A stretch of DNA of 64,000 nt from positions 62,001 through 126,000 of the forward strand of contig LWRO01000019.1 in the NCBI GenBank assembly GCA_001657325.1, given 5' to 3'. Shown one piece after another: positions 1 through 8,817 of this stretch. Made by a program: the position numbers and the translations under genes. Positions within the stretch are counted from its first letter, which is position 1. Every line of letters starts with the position of its first letter. The notes under the pieces were generated by a model, which was not told the DNA's origin, did not search any database, and was given only the letters and a program-made list of their open reading frames with translations. This DNA comes from Geitlerinema sp. BBD 1991-9 (GTDB lineage: Bacteria; Cyanobacteriota; Cyanobacteriia; Cyanobacteriales; Geitlerinemataceae).

Positions 1-303
1 AATCATACGCAGGGTAACGCCAGCCCAGATGGTTCCACTACCACCGACGACCATATAGAAATCTTCGTTCAGGTCGTGGATGTATTCTCCCGAAACGACT
101 AAGTTCTTTAAATCTTTGGGGGCGAGATATTTGGGATTTTGGTATAAGTAGAAAACTTCTTCTCGAAACTGAGGCTCGTGGGGATAAGGGTATTCAGGAC
201 CTCGCTCGAAGACTTCAACTTCATGTCCCTTTTGCGTTAATAGATAGGCTAGAGCCGATCCCACAATGCCAGATCCAACAATTGCAACTGCACCTTCGGT
301 CAT
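1..303 (-). CDS. GMC-family FAD oxidoreductase, N-terminal part (runs off window)
   Basis: The first 101 codons are present and the rest lies beyond the window edge. The protein opens with a beta strand and the dinucleotide-binding loop VGSGIVGSALA (about residues 9-19), followed about 20 residues later by an acidic strand end (EVFERG), which is a Rossmann FAD-binding fold. A second glycine-rich stretch, VVGGSGTIWAGVTLRM near residue 88, matches the GMC (glucose-methanol-choline) oxidoreductase motif that contacts FAD. It lies 34 bp downstream of a gene for a gluconate-2-dehydrogenase subunit-3-like protein, the usual small partner of such flavoproteins. The substrate cannot be told from this fragment. 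Confidence 0.75.
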   Translation of the reverse strand, partial: MTEGAVAIVGSGIVGSALAYLLTQKGHEVEVFERGPEYPYPHEPQFREEVFYLYQNPKYLAPKDLKNLVVSGEYIHDLNEDFYMVVGGSGTIWAGVTLRMI

Positions 304-337
304 TTCAAACTACTCCTTGAACGACTGCTCCACGAGA

Positions 338-934
338 TTAATTTTGAGTAGCACGTGGGCGGCGGTATTCCTCCAGTCCTCGCGGTTGTCCGAACCAGTG
401 TTTGTAGCCGATGGCTTTTAAGGCATCGGTTCGGGCAAATATTTGAAATATGTCGTTGATGATATGTTCCTGGAACAGCCATCGATCTCGCCCGAACAGA
501 AGCATTTGAGCTTCTTCTAACCTTCCCCTGCGAGCGCGACTTTGCGGAGGCAATACGTTTTGAATTAAGCTCAGGCTGGTTTCTCGATCGCATTGGGCAA
601 ATTCGCAATTTTGTTTTTGGCTTGCCTTTTGGTCGAGTGTTTCAGCAAATTTCTCGTAGAGATCTTTAAACCCGGCTAGATTCTCAGCACGCCAGCGGAA
701 GAAGTCTTGGTAGTGAGTTAATTCAATATCTTGGGGCAAGAGAGCCACCGTTACGGCTCCCAAGATATCCAAAGTAGAACTGGCGATCGATCCAGTTGGT
801 GTGGGATCGGGCTGACGTAAGCCCTGGTAGAAATTTTGAAGCTGCTTCTCGATCGATCTCCGCCTAATCGACGCGCTAACAACGACAACTCCAGCCGTCA
901 CACCCGCAACGATCAGAAATTTGCGTCTTTTCAT
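338..934 (-). CDS. Gluconate 2-dehydrogenase subunit 3-like small subunit
   Basis: About 198 residues. The N-terminus has a basic KRRKFL stretch followed by a hydrophobic segment (residues 7-23), which looks like a weak Tat-type or anchor signal without a canonical twin-arginine motif. The remainder is helical and rich in charged and aromatic residues, as in the subunit-3 family that accompanies GMC dehydrogenases. I chose the ATG at 934 because it overlaps the TGA stop of the upstream HAD gene (TGATG), which suggests translational coupling; a GTG one codon earlier is also open. The GMC oxidoreductase follows directly. The family assignment rests mainly on this pairing and overall character, so it is moderate. 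Confidence 0.55.
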   Translation of the reverse strand: MKRRKFLIVAGVTAGVVVVSASIRRRSIEKQLQNFYQGLRQPDPTPTGSIASSTLDILGAVTVALLPQDIELTHYQDFFRWRAENLAGFKDLYEKFAETLDQKASQKQNCEFAQCDRETSLSLIQNVLPPQSRARRGRLEEAQMLLFGRDRWLFQEHIINDIFQIFARTDALKAIGYKHWFGQPRGLEEYRRPRATQN

Positions 935-1467
935 CACAAATTCTCCAGGGAAGCGTCAAAAGACCATAACTCGTGCTTGTCGGGATAAGGAACTTGCACC
1001 CAACGGCCGAGCAGATGTTCCCACCACCGAGGCGGGTGAGGCAGACTTGCAACCTGAATACAAGGGCAGCCGACTAACCAGGCTCCTAAGACATCAGTAT
1101 GACGGCTATCGCCGATCGCGATGGCTTGTTCGGGTTTCAGTTGCAAATGCTTTAGGGCTTTGCGGAACCCAAACAGGGGTTTGCGAGCTGGGCTGAGCGC
1201 GGGAATATCGAGACGGTGAGACCAATATTCGACGCGATATCGCCGCTTCCCGTTGGAGAGGATAAAGAATTTTATCCCCTGCGCTTTGGCTCGTGCGATC
1301 CAGGTTTCAAAGTGAGGAGAAAGGTATCGATCGTCTTCTGAGACGATGGTATTGTCGAGATCGAGAATGACTCCTAGAATACCACGATGGTGCAGTACAT
1401 CTAGTCGAATCAGCGACAACTGTTTGACGATCTTTGGAAATATGGGCTGAGTCACTTTCAACACCAT
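934..1467 (-). CDS. YqeG-family HAD (subfamily IIIA) phosphatase
   Basis: 177 residues, the normal size of YqeG-type proteins. The nucleophile motif I reads LDLDNTIVSEDD (about residues 35-46), motif II is ILSNGKRRYR (about 68), and motif III/IV includes a lysine in PARKPL and GDSRHTDVLGA (about 118-128). This order is that of HAD superfamily IIIA phosphatases. The physiological substrate of the cyanobacterial members is not established. The stop codon overlaps the start of the next minus-strand gene. Confidence 0.85.
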   Translation of the reverse strand: MVLKVTQPIFPKIVKQLSLIRLDVLHHRGILGVILDLDNTIVSEDDRYLSPHFETWIARAKAQGIKFFILSNGKRRYRVEYWSHRLDIPALSPARKPLFGFRKALKHLQLKPEQAIAIGDSRHTDVLGAWLVGCPCIQVASLPHPPRWWEHLLGRWVQVPYPDKHELWSFDASLENL

Positions 1468-1600
1468 TAAGGGGAGATATGAGCGCGAGTTGGCTGCGTG
1501 ACAGGATTCACGTTTGAAATATTCAACAAAATATTTAAAACCGCATTCGTTCAGTCACACACTTGAGAGAGAGGTAAACGATACACGAGCAGCACTTGCT

Positions 1601-2584
1601 CTAATTAAGCCAACCTATGTAGTGAAGTAGCTCGATGACAAAAACTGTAACGAGCCAGCCGATGACGCAGAGGAGGATCGGTCGATCGGACAGTAGTACT
1701 TCTTCGGGTCGCTCGCTTCGCTCTTGTGGCTGCTCTTCCCCTTGGGTTTGACGGGCTGTCGCCCTGAAATCACTAATCAGTTGATAGCGGAAGATGCCAT
1801 AGAGTACGAAGGGAACAGTGACCAGCATCCAGGCCGTTGGCGCGCCGCCCACTAAAGGCCCCGAACTCCAAAGGGCATAGCTGATTACTGTTCCCGTGGT
1901 CACGACGCTTTCCATACGCAGCAGGAGCGGTAGGGAATAGCGACGCAGGACATAGCGTCTGGGGCGTTTGCCTATACGTTGTAGTAACCGTAGTTCTGCC
2001 TTGCGTTTCTCAATTCCCAAAAACAATGCCAGCATTGCCGTACAGAGCAGAAACCACGAAGAAACGGGTGTTTGAGTGGCGGCTCCCCCGGCACAGGCTC
2101 TGAGAATAAAACCGGTTGCAATGGCAATGACATCAGCGATGGGAGCGTGTTTGAGCTTCAGATTGTAGGCAACCTGCAAGATGGCGTAACCCAGCAGGAT
2201 GAGACCTAAAGCTGGGGTGTGAAGCCAGCCGATGAGTAATGCACTGCTCAATAACACTAACGCCATCGTCAAAGCCGCTGGAATACTGACTAATCCAGCC
2301 GCAATCGGACGCTTGCACTTCACGGGGTGCTGACGATCGGACTCGACATCGACGATGTCGTTGAGTAGATAAAAACTACTTGAAGTCGCGCAGAAAAGCG
2401 CGAAGGCGAGAAGTCCACTCAGCGCAGATTGCCAGGTAATATTAAACGCAAATAGGGGTGCGGCAAAGACAACTAAGTTTTTAGTCCATTGGTGAGGACG
2501 CAGTGCTGCCAGATAAGGAAGCTTTTCAATTTTGAGTCGGATGCTCCAAGGGAAGCGATCGAAGAGATTCACGTTCTTTTGCAT
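1601..2584 (-). CDS. UbiA-family prenyltransferase, decaprenyl-phosphate phosphoribosyltransferase type
   Basis: About 327 residues from the ATG at 2584; a longer frame to 2653 is open, but the added 23 residues do not look like family sequence. The protein begins with the conserved LRPHQWTKNLVVFAAPLFA motif and has the aspartate-rich NDIVDVESDRQHPVKCKRPIAA motif (about residues 75-95), which binds the Mg-diphosphate of the prenyl donor. A second region near residue 150 (YNLKLKHAPIADVIAIA) carries the other Asp motif. About eight hydrophobic membrane segments follow. The RPHQWTKN form is typical of the enzymes that move phosphoribose onto polyprenyl phosphate rather than of quinone prenyltransferases. 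The exact acceptor here is inferred. Confidence 0.8.
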   Translation of the reverse strand: MQKNVNLFDRFPWSIRLKIEKLPYLAALRPHQWTKNLVVFAAPLFAFNITWQSALSGLLAFALFCATSSSFYLLNDIVDVESDRQHPVKCKRPIAAGLVSIPAALTMALVLLSSALLIGWLHTPALGLILLGYAILQVAYNLKLKHAPIADVIAIATGFILRACAGGAATQTPVSSWFLLCTAMLALFLGIEKRKAELRLLQRIGKRPRRYVLRRYSLPLLLRMESVVTTGTVISYALWSSGPLVGGAPTAWMLVTVPFVLYGIFRYQLISDFRATARQTQGEEQPQERSERPEEVLLSDRPILLCVIGWLVTVFVIELLHYIGWLN

Positions 2585-2653
2585 ATCCCAAATAAATTTT
2601 AATCTAAAACAATTTTTGGGGTGTCTAATGGCATGAAGCCAGGACGATCTCAA

Positions 2654-3131
2654 TCTCTGGTTCGGACACCCAATTTAAATTCTTCTCGGATCGGAGTGAC
2701 CCGTTGTCAGTTGCTTAAAAGGAATATCTTTCGCCGACTTGAAAAATAGATTTTTTTTATTTTCTATGAGATATATAGCACGATGCTGTCAGTCATTTCT
2801 TAAAGATTTGGTAAAGTCGGATTCAGATTGTAAAGCAAAAATAAGGATATGAAGCTCCCCAGGAAATGATTTATCATAGCCGAAAAAGATCTATCTAGGC
2901 AATCCCAGGCTGGTTCAAGACCGTTCCTAAGCGAACGTTATTGATAAAAAATGTAACGAACTTCGGAGTGTCTCATAACCGTTTTAGCCTAAACTCTCGT
3001 CGCCATCCAACTTTTCGGGGAGATTAGTAGAGAAGTCGGCACGAAAAGTATAGAATTGTGAAGCCCAACTGCAAGCCGCTGCCCCATCGGGCAGATTGGT
3101 GACTGACGGCCGTTGCACCGATAGGAATTTA
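2654..3131. other. Intergenic region upstream of purC
   Basis: About 480 bp between the divergently read prenyltransferase and purC. It is AT-rich (for example the TTTTTTTAT run near 2750) and must hold the promoters of both genes. I see no convincing RNA gene or conserved ORF, and no clear rho-independent terminator. Confidence 0.4.
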
Positions 3132-3866
3132 ATGTCTGTCGATCGAAAACTCTACGAAGGGAAAGCCAAAATTCTGTACGCGACCGACGATCCCGAAGTC
3201 CTCGTCGCCCACTTTAAAGACGACGCAACCGCCTTCAATGCGGCGAAGCGGGGTCGCATCGTCCGCAAGGGAGAAATTAACTGTACGATTTCCACCCATT
3301 TGTTCGCTCAACTCGAATCCAGTGGCATTCCCACCCACTGGATCGACACGCCTAAAGTCGATCGAATGCGAGTGAAGGCGGTGAAAATTATCCCTCTCGA
3401 AGTGGTCGTGCGGAACATCGCCGCCGGAAGTTTGTGTCGTCAGACGGGAATTTCCTTGGGAACGCCGATCGAGCCGCCGCTGGTAGAATTCTTTTACAAA
3501 AACGACGAGTTAGGAGATCCGCTTCTGACCGTCGATCGACTGCGCCTGCTGAACGTAGCAACCCCCGAACAGATCGATCGACTGCGAGAATTAGCCTTAC
3601 AGGTGAACCGCTACTTATCGACATTTTTCGCCAGTTGCCAAATTACCTTAGTCGATTTCAAACTCGAATTCGGAACGACTTCCGACGCTCAGATCGTCTT
3701 GGCTGACGAAATTAGTCCCGACACCTGTCGCCTATGGGATCGACTCGAAACCGATCCCGAGCGCCGAGTGATGGACAAAGACCGCTTTCGCCAAGATCTC
3801 GGCGAGGTCGAAGCGGCTTACGAGCGCGTGTTAGAGCGAGTTCTCACCCGAGTCGAACCTCGATGA
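3132..3866 (+). CDS. purC: Phosphoribosylaminoimidazole-succinocarboxamide synthase (SAICAR synthetase)
   Basis: 244 residues from the ATG at 3132, where the family consensus LYEGKAKILYATDD begins; an upstream in-frame extension to 3096 does not match the family. PurC joins CAIR and aspartate using ATP in purine biosynthesis. Recognisable parts are the ATP-binding N-terminal lobe, the motif VKIIPLEVVVRNIAAGSL (about residues 84-101), and the C-terminal LVDFKLEFG and LADEISPDTCRLWD (about residues 178-206) with metal- and substrate-binding acidic residues. It lies 28 bp upstream of the Omp85 gene, and the same gene order (purC, omp85, lpx genes) is familiar in cyanobacteria. Confidence 0.96.
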   Translation: MSVDRKLYEGKAKILYATDDPEVLVAHFKDDATAFNAAKRGRIVRKGEINCTISTHLFAQLESSGIPTHWIDTPKVDRMRVKAVKIIPLEVVVRNIAAGSLCRQTGISLGTPIEPPLVEFFYKNDELGDPLLTVDRLRLLNVATPEQIDRLRELALQVNRYLSTFFASCQITLVDFKLEFGTTSDAQIVLADEISPDTCRLWDRLETDPERRVMDKDRFRQDLGEVEAAYERVLERVLTRVEPR

Positions 3867-3894
3867 CACGACGTTCGAGCATTGGGGTTTTGGT

Positions 3895-6183
3895 GTGTGG
3901 AGGATACAGACAACCGTGGACAGACTGCAGTGGTCTCTTGTAACGATTTTGCCCGTCGCGCTCCTCGCCGTTTGGGGAGAGCCAGTGCGCTCGAGCGAAC
4001 TTCCGCCGGCAAAGGCGAAGGAATCGCTCGAAGCGGAAGTCGCCATCAAGCCCTCTGACGGGTTGGCGGCAACGGTGGTGTCAGACGAGATCTCCGAGAA
4101 CGGACGAGGGAAGCCCAACTCAACCCAGACGATTCCTGAAGAGAGGGATCGATCGATTCCAGCCAAACCGCAACTCAATCCGGTGACTCCCACCGACAAC
4201 AGTGCGGAAGTGGACGAGATCGATCGACCCGCATCTGCCCTCCAGGCTCCGGTTGGGGAGACTCTGCCCTTCCCGTCTGAACCACAGCCGGCGGAGACGT
4301 TAGCAGCAGCCGTTCCCCCGTCCGAGGCCCCAACGCTTCAAGCCCAAGACAGCGCACCCCAAGTTCTAGTGTCCGAAGTCGTCGTGCGGGGGACAGGGGG
4401 CCGTCCCGTTCCACTAGACCTACAAGAGTTGGTTTACGACACCGTTCGCACGCAACCGGGACGGACCACGACGAGCCGACAACTGCAAGAAGACGTGAAC
4501 GCCGTTTACGCCACGGGGTTTTTCGGGCGCGTCGAACCCCTCGCCGAAGAAACACCTTTGGGGGTGCGCGTCATCTTCGAGGTGCTACCGAACCCCACCC
4601 TCAACCGCGTGGTGGCTCAGAACAACCAAGCCTTGACGCAAGCAGAAATCGACGAAATTTTCGGCAACCAGTACGGACAGATTCTCAACCTGCGCGATTT
4701 CCAACGGGGCGTCGATCTCGTCAACCAGTGGTATCAAGATAACGGCTACGTCCTAGCTCAGGTCATCGATCCACCGCCGATTCCCGACGAAGGCCCCGTT
4801 TCACCGCCACCGGTGACCGATGACGGTGTCGTGACCTTAGACGTAGCAGAAGGCGAGATCGAAGCCATTGAAATTCGCTTTCTCAGCGAAGAGGGCGAAC
4901 TCGTCGACGAAGACGGCGAACCGGTAGACGGGCGAACTCGCAACTTTATCATTACCCGGGAAATGCGGTCGCAGCCTGGGGGCGTTCTCAACCGCGATAT
5001 TATCCAAGAAGACTTACAGCGTATTTTCGGGCTAGGTCTGTTCGAGGACGTCAACTTATCCGTGGAGCCAGGGGTCGATCCCCGCAAAGCCGTACTGGTG
5101 ATTAACGTCATCGAAGGAAGTTTCGGCTCGATCGCGGCTGGGGGGGGGTTTAGTTCTTCAACCGGATTTTTCGGCACCGTCAGCTTCCAAGAACAAAACC
5201 TCGGCGGAAACGACCAAATTTTAGGGGCCGAGTTGCAAGCTGGGACGCGGGGTATCTTCTTCGATCTCAACTTCACCGATCCTTGGATCGGTGGCGATCC
5301 GTTCCGGACCTCGTACAACATCAACTTGTTCCGGCGGAGATCGATCTCCTTGGTTTTCGACAGCGGCCCCGATCAACGGGAGGTCGAGCTGCCGAACGGA
5401 GACCGACCTCGGATCGATCGAATCGGGGGCGCTGTTACGTTTAGTCGTCCCTTTACGCGCGATGTGTTTAACAACCGCCGGGCTTGGACGGGGTCGTTAG
5501 GCTTAGAAGTTCAGCAAGTCACCATTCGCGATGCCGATGGCGATCGAGAACCCCGAGACGAAGAAGGTAACCTCCTCTCAGCGAGCGACGATGGAAGCGA
5601 CTTCATTGCCAGCGTGCGCTTCGGGATCGGACGCGACCGGCGGAACAATCCCCTCGATCCCACGAGCGGTTATCGCGTCAGCTTTAGCACCGAGCAAGCG
5701 CTTCCCTTCGATCCCGACATTTTCTACAATCGCCTTCGGGCGAGTTATAGCTATTACCTGCCCATTGAGTTTTTGAGCTTTACGGAAGGCCCGGAAGCGC
5801 TTGCATTCAACGTGCAAGGGGGAACCATCATCGGCGATATGCCTCCCTACGAAGCATTTGTTTTGGGGGGAGTCAACTCGGTGCGCGGCTACGCTGAAGG
5901 GGCCTTGGGGTCGGGACGTTCTTTCCTGCAAGCGACGGCAGAATACCGCTTTCCCATCTTTTCGATTTTGAGTGGTGTGGTGTTCCTCGATGTCGGCACG
6001 GATTTGGGAACTGGGGAGGACGTCCCCGGGGAACCCGCAGAAATCCGAGACAAACCGGGATCGGGCTTCGGTTACGGCCTCGGGATTCGCATTCAGTCTC
6101 CCATCGGCCCGATTCGGATCGACTTCGGGATTAACGACGATGGAGAAAATCGTTTCCACTTCGGGATCGGACAGCGGTTTTAG
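3895..6183 (+). CDS. bamA: Omp85/BamA-family outer membrane assembly protein
   Basis: 762 residues from a GTG start. A hydrophobic signal (about residues 12-30, SLVTILPVALLAVWGE) is followed by a proline- and glutamate-rich linker of about 120 residues. Then come three POTRA-like repeats: the first near VLVSEVVVRG, the second near NPTLNRVVAQNNQALTQAEI and the third near VAEGEIEAIEIRFL. The C-terminal 350 residues form the 16-strand Omp85 barrel, with the VRGY motif (NSVRGYAEG, about residue 661) that marks the family's lid loop, and a terminal strand ending in FHFGIGQRF. It inserts and folds beta-barrel proteins in the outer membrane. Cyanobacterial members usually have three POTRA domains, as here. 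It lies just before the lipid A genes. Confidence 0.93.
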   Translation: MWRIQTTVDRLQWSLVTILPVALLAVWGEPVRSSELPPAKAKESLEAEVAIKPSDGLAATVVSDEISENGRGKPNSTQTIPEERDRSIPAKPQLNPVTPTDNSAEVDEIDRPASALQAPVGETLPFPSEPQPAETLAAAVPPSEAPTLQAQDSAPQVLVSEVVVRGTGGRPVPLDLQELVYDTVRTQPGRTTTSRQLQEDVNAVYATGFFGRVEPLAEETPLGVRVIFEVLPNPTLNRVVAQNNQALTQAEIDEIFGNQYGQILNLRDFQRGVDLVNQWYQDNGYVLAQVIDPPPIPDEGPVSPPPVTDDGVVTLDVAEGEIEAIEIRFLSEEGELVDEDGEPVDGRTRNFIITREMRSQPGGVLNRDIIQEDLQRIFGLGLFEDVNLSVEPGVDPRKAVLVINVIEGSFGSIAAGGGFSSSTGFFGTVSFQEQNLGGNDQILGAELQAGTRGIFFDLNFTDPWIGGDPFRTSYNINLFRRRSISLVFDSGPDQREVELPNGDRPRIDRIGGAVTFSRPFTRDVFNNRRAWTGSLGLEVQQVTIRDADGDREPRDEEGNLLSASDDGSDFIASVRFGIGRDRRNNPLDPTSGYRVSFSTEQALPFDPDIFYNRLRASYSYYLPIEFLSFTEGPEALAFNVQGGTIIGDMPPYEAFVLGGVNSVRGYAEGALGSGRSFLQATAEYRFPIFSILSGVVFLDVGTDLGTGEDVPGEPAEIRDKPGSGFGYGLGIRIQSPIGPIRIDFGINDDGENRFHFGIGQRF

Positions 6184-6352
6184 GATGACCGACAACCGGC
6201 AACGGGTCAGAGATAACGGGTTAGAACGGGATGTGAGGCTCGATCGGATATCCTACAAATTGAGAACGAACCCATTGGCAACAGTAGGAAGATCCGTCGT
6301 CCCGCCCCTACGCCTTGGAAAATCCAACACCCAAACGATCGAGGCCCAAATC

Positions 6353-7230
6353 GTGTTACCGACAGACATCGCTAGTGCAACCACGCTCCCGCCTATCGTA
6401 GTCGGGAGATCGACGTTACGAGAAGGGTTCGAGCGCACGGGGGTCGGGTTGCACTCAGGGCGACTCGGGTGCGGGTGATGCCTGCTTCACCGGGAAGTGG
6501 CCGCTATTTCGTTCGCGTCGACCTGCCCAACACGCCGTCTGTCGAAGCTCGTGTCGAAGCTGTCGCCCAAACTCAACTGTCTACCGAGCTGGCGAAGGGT
6601 GAAGCCAGAGTGCGAACGGTCGAACACCTGTTAGCCGCGTTGGTGGCACGAGGCATCGATCGAGCGCGAATCGAAATCGACGGGCCGGAAGTGCCGTTGC
6701 TCGATGGATCGGCAAAAGCCTGGATCGACGCCATCGACGAAGTCGGTCTCGCGGATTCCGAATCCCTCGCCTTTGCACCGATCGACGCGCCTGTTTGGGT
6801 TCGCGACGGTGATGCCTTTGTTGCTGCCGTGCCATCTGACGAATTGCGGTTCAGCTACGGCATTGACTTTAAAGCGCTCCCTATCGGCAACCAGTGGTAT
6901 AGCTGGTCTCCCCATCGGGAGGACTTCGGCGAACAAATCGCGCCAGCTCGAACCTTTGGCCTGGCTGAAGATGTCGATCGACTGCGGGCAGACGGCTTGA
7001 TTCGCGGTGGAAGCTTGGAAAACGCTCTCGTTTGCGACCTCGATCGTTGGCTCAATCCTCCCTTAAGATTTGCAAATGAACCAGTGCGTCATAAAATTTT
7101 AGACTTAGTAGGAGATCTGAGCTTGCTCGGAACGATTCCAGTCGCTCATTTTATCGCCTATAAAGCCAGTCACCGCCTGCACGTTCAGTTGACTCAACGC
7201 CTGCGAGAACGCGGTTTGTCGCAGGTGTGA
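6353..7230 (+). CDS. lpxC: UDP-3-O-acyl-N-acetylglucosamine deacetylase LpxC, reading frame interrupted by a frameshift
   Basis: LpxC is the zinc deacetylase that commits UDP-acyl-GlcNAc to lipid A. The main frame (6469-7230) shows the zinc and catalytic motifs [18 protein letters not shown] and YKASH. It starts inside the family, however. The expected N-terminus [17 protein letters not shown] lies just upstream in another frame, ending at the TGA at 6476. In E. coli LpxC seven residues separate GLHTG from RPA. Here R-L-?-V-R-V-M would fit if one nucleotide were missing around 6461-6470. I therefore infer a single-base deletion, real or a sequencing error. The GTG at 6353 is the most plausible start of the intact gene. 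A shortened protein from 6469 would lack the first beta strands. Confidence 0.85.
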
Positions 7231-7303
7231 GGGTATTCGCTTGGCACTCGATCCAGAGAGGCTTGCCCGTATTTCGCATTTCAGCAGCGATCGAATCTCA
7301 ATT

Positions 7304-7816
7304 ATGTCCCCACTTACCGATACGACTTCTTTAAAATCGAACTCGACGACCGCGACGGACACACCGTCCGAACCGATGCCGACGGTCTTGACCATCGAAC
7401 AAATTCAAAACCTCTTACCCCATCGCTATCCTTTTAGTTTGGTCGATCGCATTATCGAATACGTGCCGCGCCAACGAGCGGTCGGTGTTAAAAACGTGAC
7501 GATCAACGAGCCTCACTTTCAAGGTCACTTCCCCGGACAGCCCATCATGCCTGGGGTTCTGATCGTGGAAGCCATGGCGCAAGTTGGCGGGATCGTCTTG
7601 ACGCAAATGTCAGAAATGAACGAGGGACTGTTTATGTTTGCCGGAATCGACGGCGTGCGCTTCCGTCGCCCGGTCGTCCCCGGAGATCGGCTGATTATGA
7701 CAGTCGAATTGCTCTGGACGAAGCGGCGGCGTTTCGGAAAAATGCGCGGTCGTGCCGAAGTGGACGGGCAACTGGTCACGGAAGGCGATTTAATGTTCTC
7801 CCTGTTAACCGAGTAG
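7304..7816 (+). CDS. fabZ: 3-hydroxyacyl-[acyl-carrier-protein] dehydratase FabZ
   Basis: 170 residues from the ATG at 7304; the family core begins at [17 protein letters not shown] about 30 residues in, and the N-terminal Thr/Ser-rich stretch is a variable extension. The hot-dog-fold active site is the motif [23 protein letters not shown], with its catalytic His and Glu. FabZ dehydrates beta-hydroxyacyl-ACP for fatty acid synthesis, and placing it between lpxC and lpxA balances hydroxyacyl-ACP use between phospholipid and lipid A, as in many Gram-negatives. A TTG-initiated longer frame opens at 7241, 11 bp after lpxC. Confidence 0.94.
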   Translation: MSPLTDTTSLKSNSTTATDTPSEPMPTVLTIEQIQNLLPHRYPFSLVDRIIEYVPRQRAVGVKNVTINEPHFQGHFPGQPIMPGVLIVEAMAQVGGIVLTQMSEMNEGLFMFAGIDGVRFRRPVVPGDRLIMTVELLWTKRRRFGKMRGRAEVDGQLVTEGDLMFSLLTE

Positions 7817-7839
7817 GGGCAGTGCTTTTACAGTGAAGC

Positions 7840-7860
7840 GTGAAACGTGAAACGTGAAAC
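7840..7860. repeat. Three tandem copies of a 7-bp repeat (GTGAAAC)
   Basis: Three perfect head-to-tail copies of GTGAAAC occupy 7840-7860 in the 185-bp gap between fabZ and lpxA. Short tandem heptanucleotide repeats are common in intergenic DNA of filamentous cyanobacteria. No function is inferred. Confidence 0.75.
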
Positions 7861-8001
7861 TGAAGGCATTCGATCGCTCTTCGCATTTTACGCTCCCGAG
7901 CGGGCAGTCCTTCACGCTTGCCCTGCTTCGTGTCTGACTAAGCTCGCGACGCGACAAATGTCGTTCTCTCGACGCGCGGCACTCTAACTCGTCAAGCAAA
8001 G

Positions 8002-8817
8002 ATGATTCACCCAACGGCTGTCATTCATCCCAGCGCACAACTGCACCCGACCGTGCGAGTCGGGGCGTATTCAGTCATCGGCGAAGGCGTACAGGTCGGG
8101 CGCGATACCACGATCGAGCCTCACGTCGTCGTCGACGGCCATACCGAAATCGGGGAACGCAACCATATCTTTCCCGGTGCGGCCATCGGTCTAGAGCCCC
8201 AAGACCTCAAATACGATGGGGCCCCCAGCGGTGTCAAAATTGGCAACGACAACCGCATTCGCGAATACGTTACCGTAAACCGCGCCACTCGTGCGGGCGA
8301 AACGACCTACATCGGCAACGAGAATTTGTTGATGGCCTACGCTCATATCGCTCATAACTGTACGATTGAAGACCGGGTCGTGATTACGAACGCCGTCGAA
8401 TTGGCGGGACACGTGCGTGTCGAGTCGGGGGCGCGCGTGGGGGGGGTCGTCGGCGTCCACCAGTTCGTCCACATTGGCGAACTCTCTATGGTCGGCGGTA
8501 TGAGCCGTATCGATCGAGACGTTCCACCCTATATGCTCGTGGAAGGAAATCCCAGTCGCGTGCGCGCCCTCAACCAAGTGGGCTTGAAGCGGGCAGGGCT
8601 AGTCGAGACCGATGACGGTCGAGCCTTTAAAGTGCTGAAAAAGGCGTTTCGACTGCTATATCGATCTCAGTTAACTTTGGAGGAAGCCCTCCAACAATTG
8701 GACTTGTTACCCGATACCCCCCAACTGCAACACTTGCAGCAGTTCCTTTACTGTTCTATGCAGCCCGGACGGCGCGGTCCGATCGCCGGCCGCCGACGGA
8801 TCGCCGACGGATCGTGA
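8002..8817 (+). CDS. lpxA: Acyl-ACP--UDP-N-acetylglucosamine O-acyltransferase LpxA
   Basis: 271 residues, close to the usual 260-275. The first two thirds are hexapeptide repeats (IHPTAVIHPSAQLHP, VRVGAYSVIGEGVQVG and so on) that fold as a left-handed beta helix. The catalytic His lies in AYAHIAHNCTI (about residue 118), and the C-terminal helical domain is present. LpxA performs the first step of lipid A synthesis, acylating UDP-GlcNAc at the 3-OH. Its stop codon overlaps the start of lpxB by 4 bp (GTGA). Confidence 0.95.
   Translation: MIHPTAVIHPSAQLHPTVRVGAYSVIGEGVQVGRDTTIEPHVVVDGHTEIGERNHIFPGAAIGLEPQDLKYDGAPSGVKIGNDNRIREYVTVNRATRAGETTYIGNENLLMAYAHIAHNCTIEDRVVITNAVELAGHVRVESGARVGGVVGVHQFVHIGELSMVGGMSRIDRDVPPYMLVEGNPSRVRALNQVGLKRAGLVETDDGRAFKVLKKAFRLLYRSQLTLEEALQQLDLLPDTPQLQHLQQFLYCSMQPGRRGPIAGRRRIADGS

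Noticed and set aside
6353-6480. Programmed ribosomal frameshift in lpxC
   Set aside because: No slippery heptamer or downstream structure is obvious, and lpxC is not known to use one; a deletion or sequencing error is simpler.
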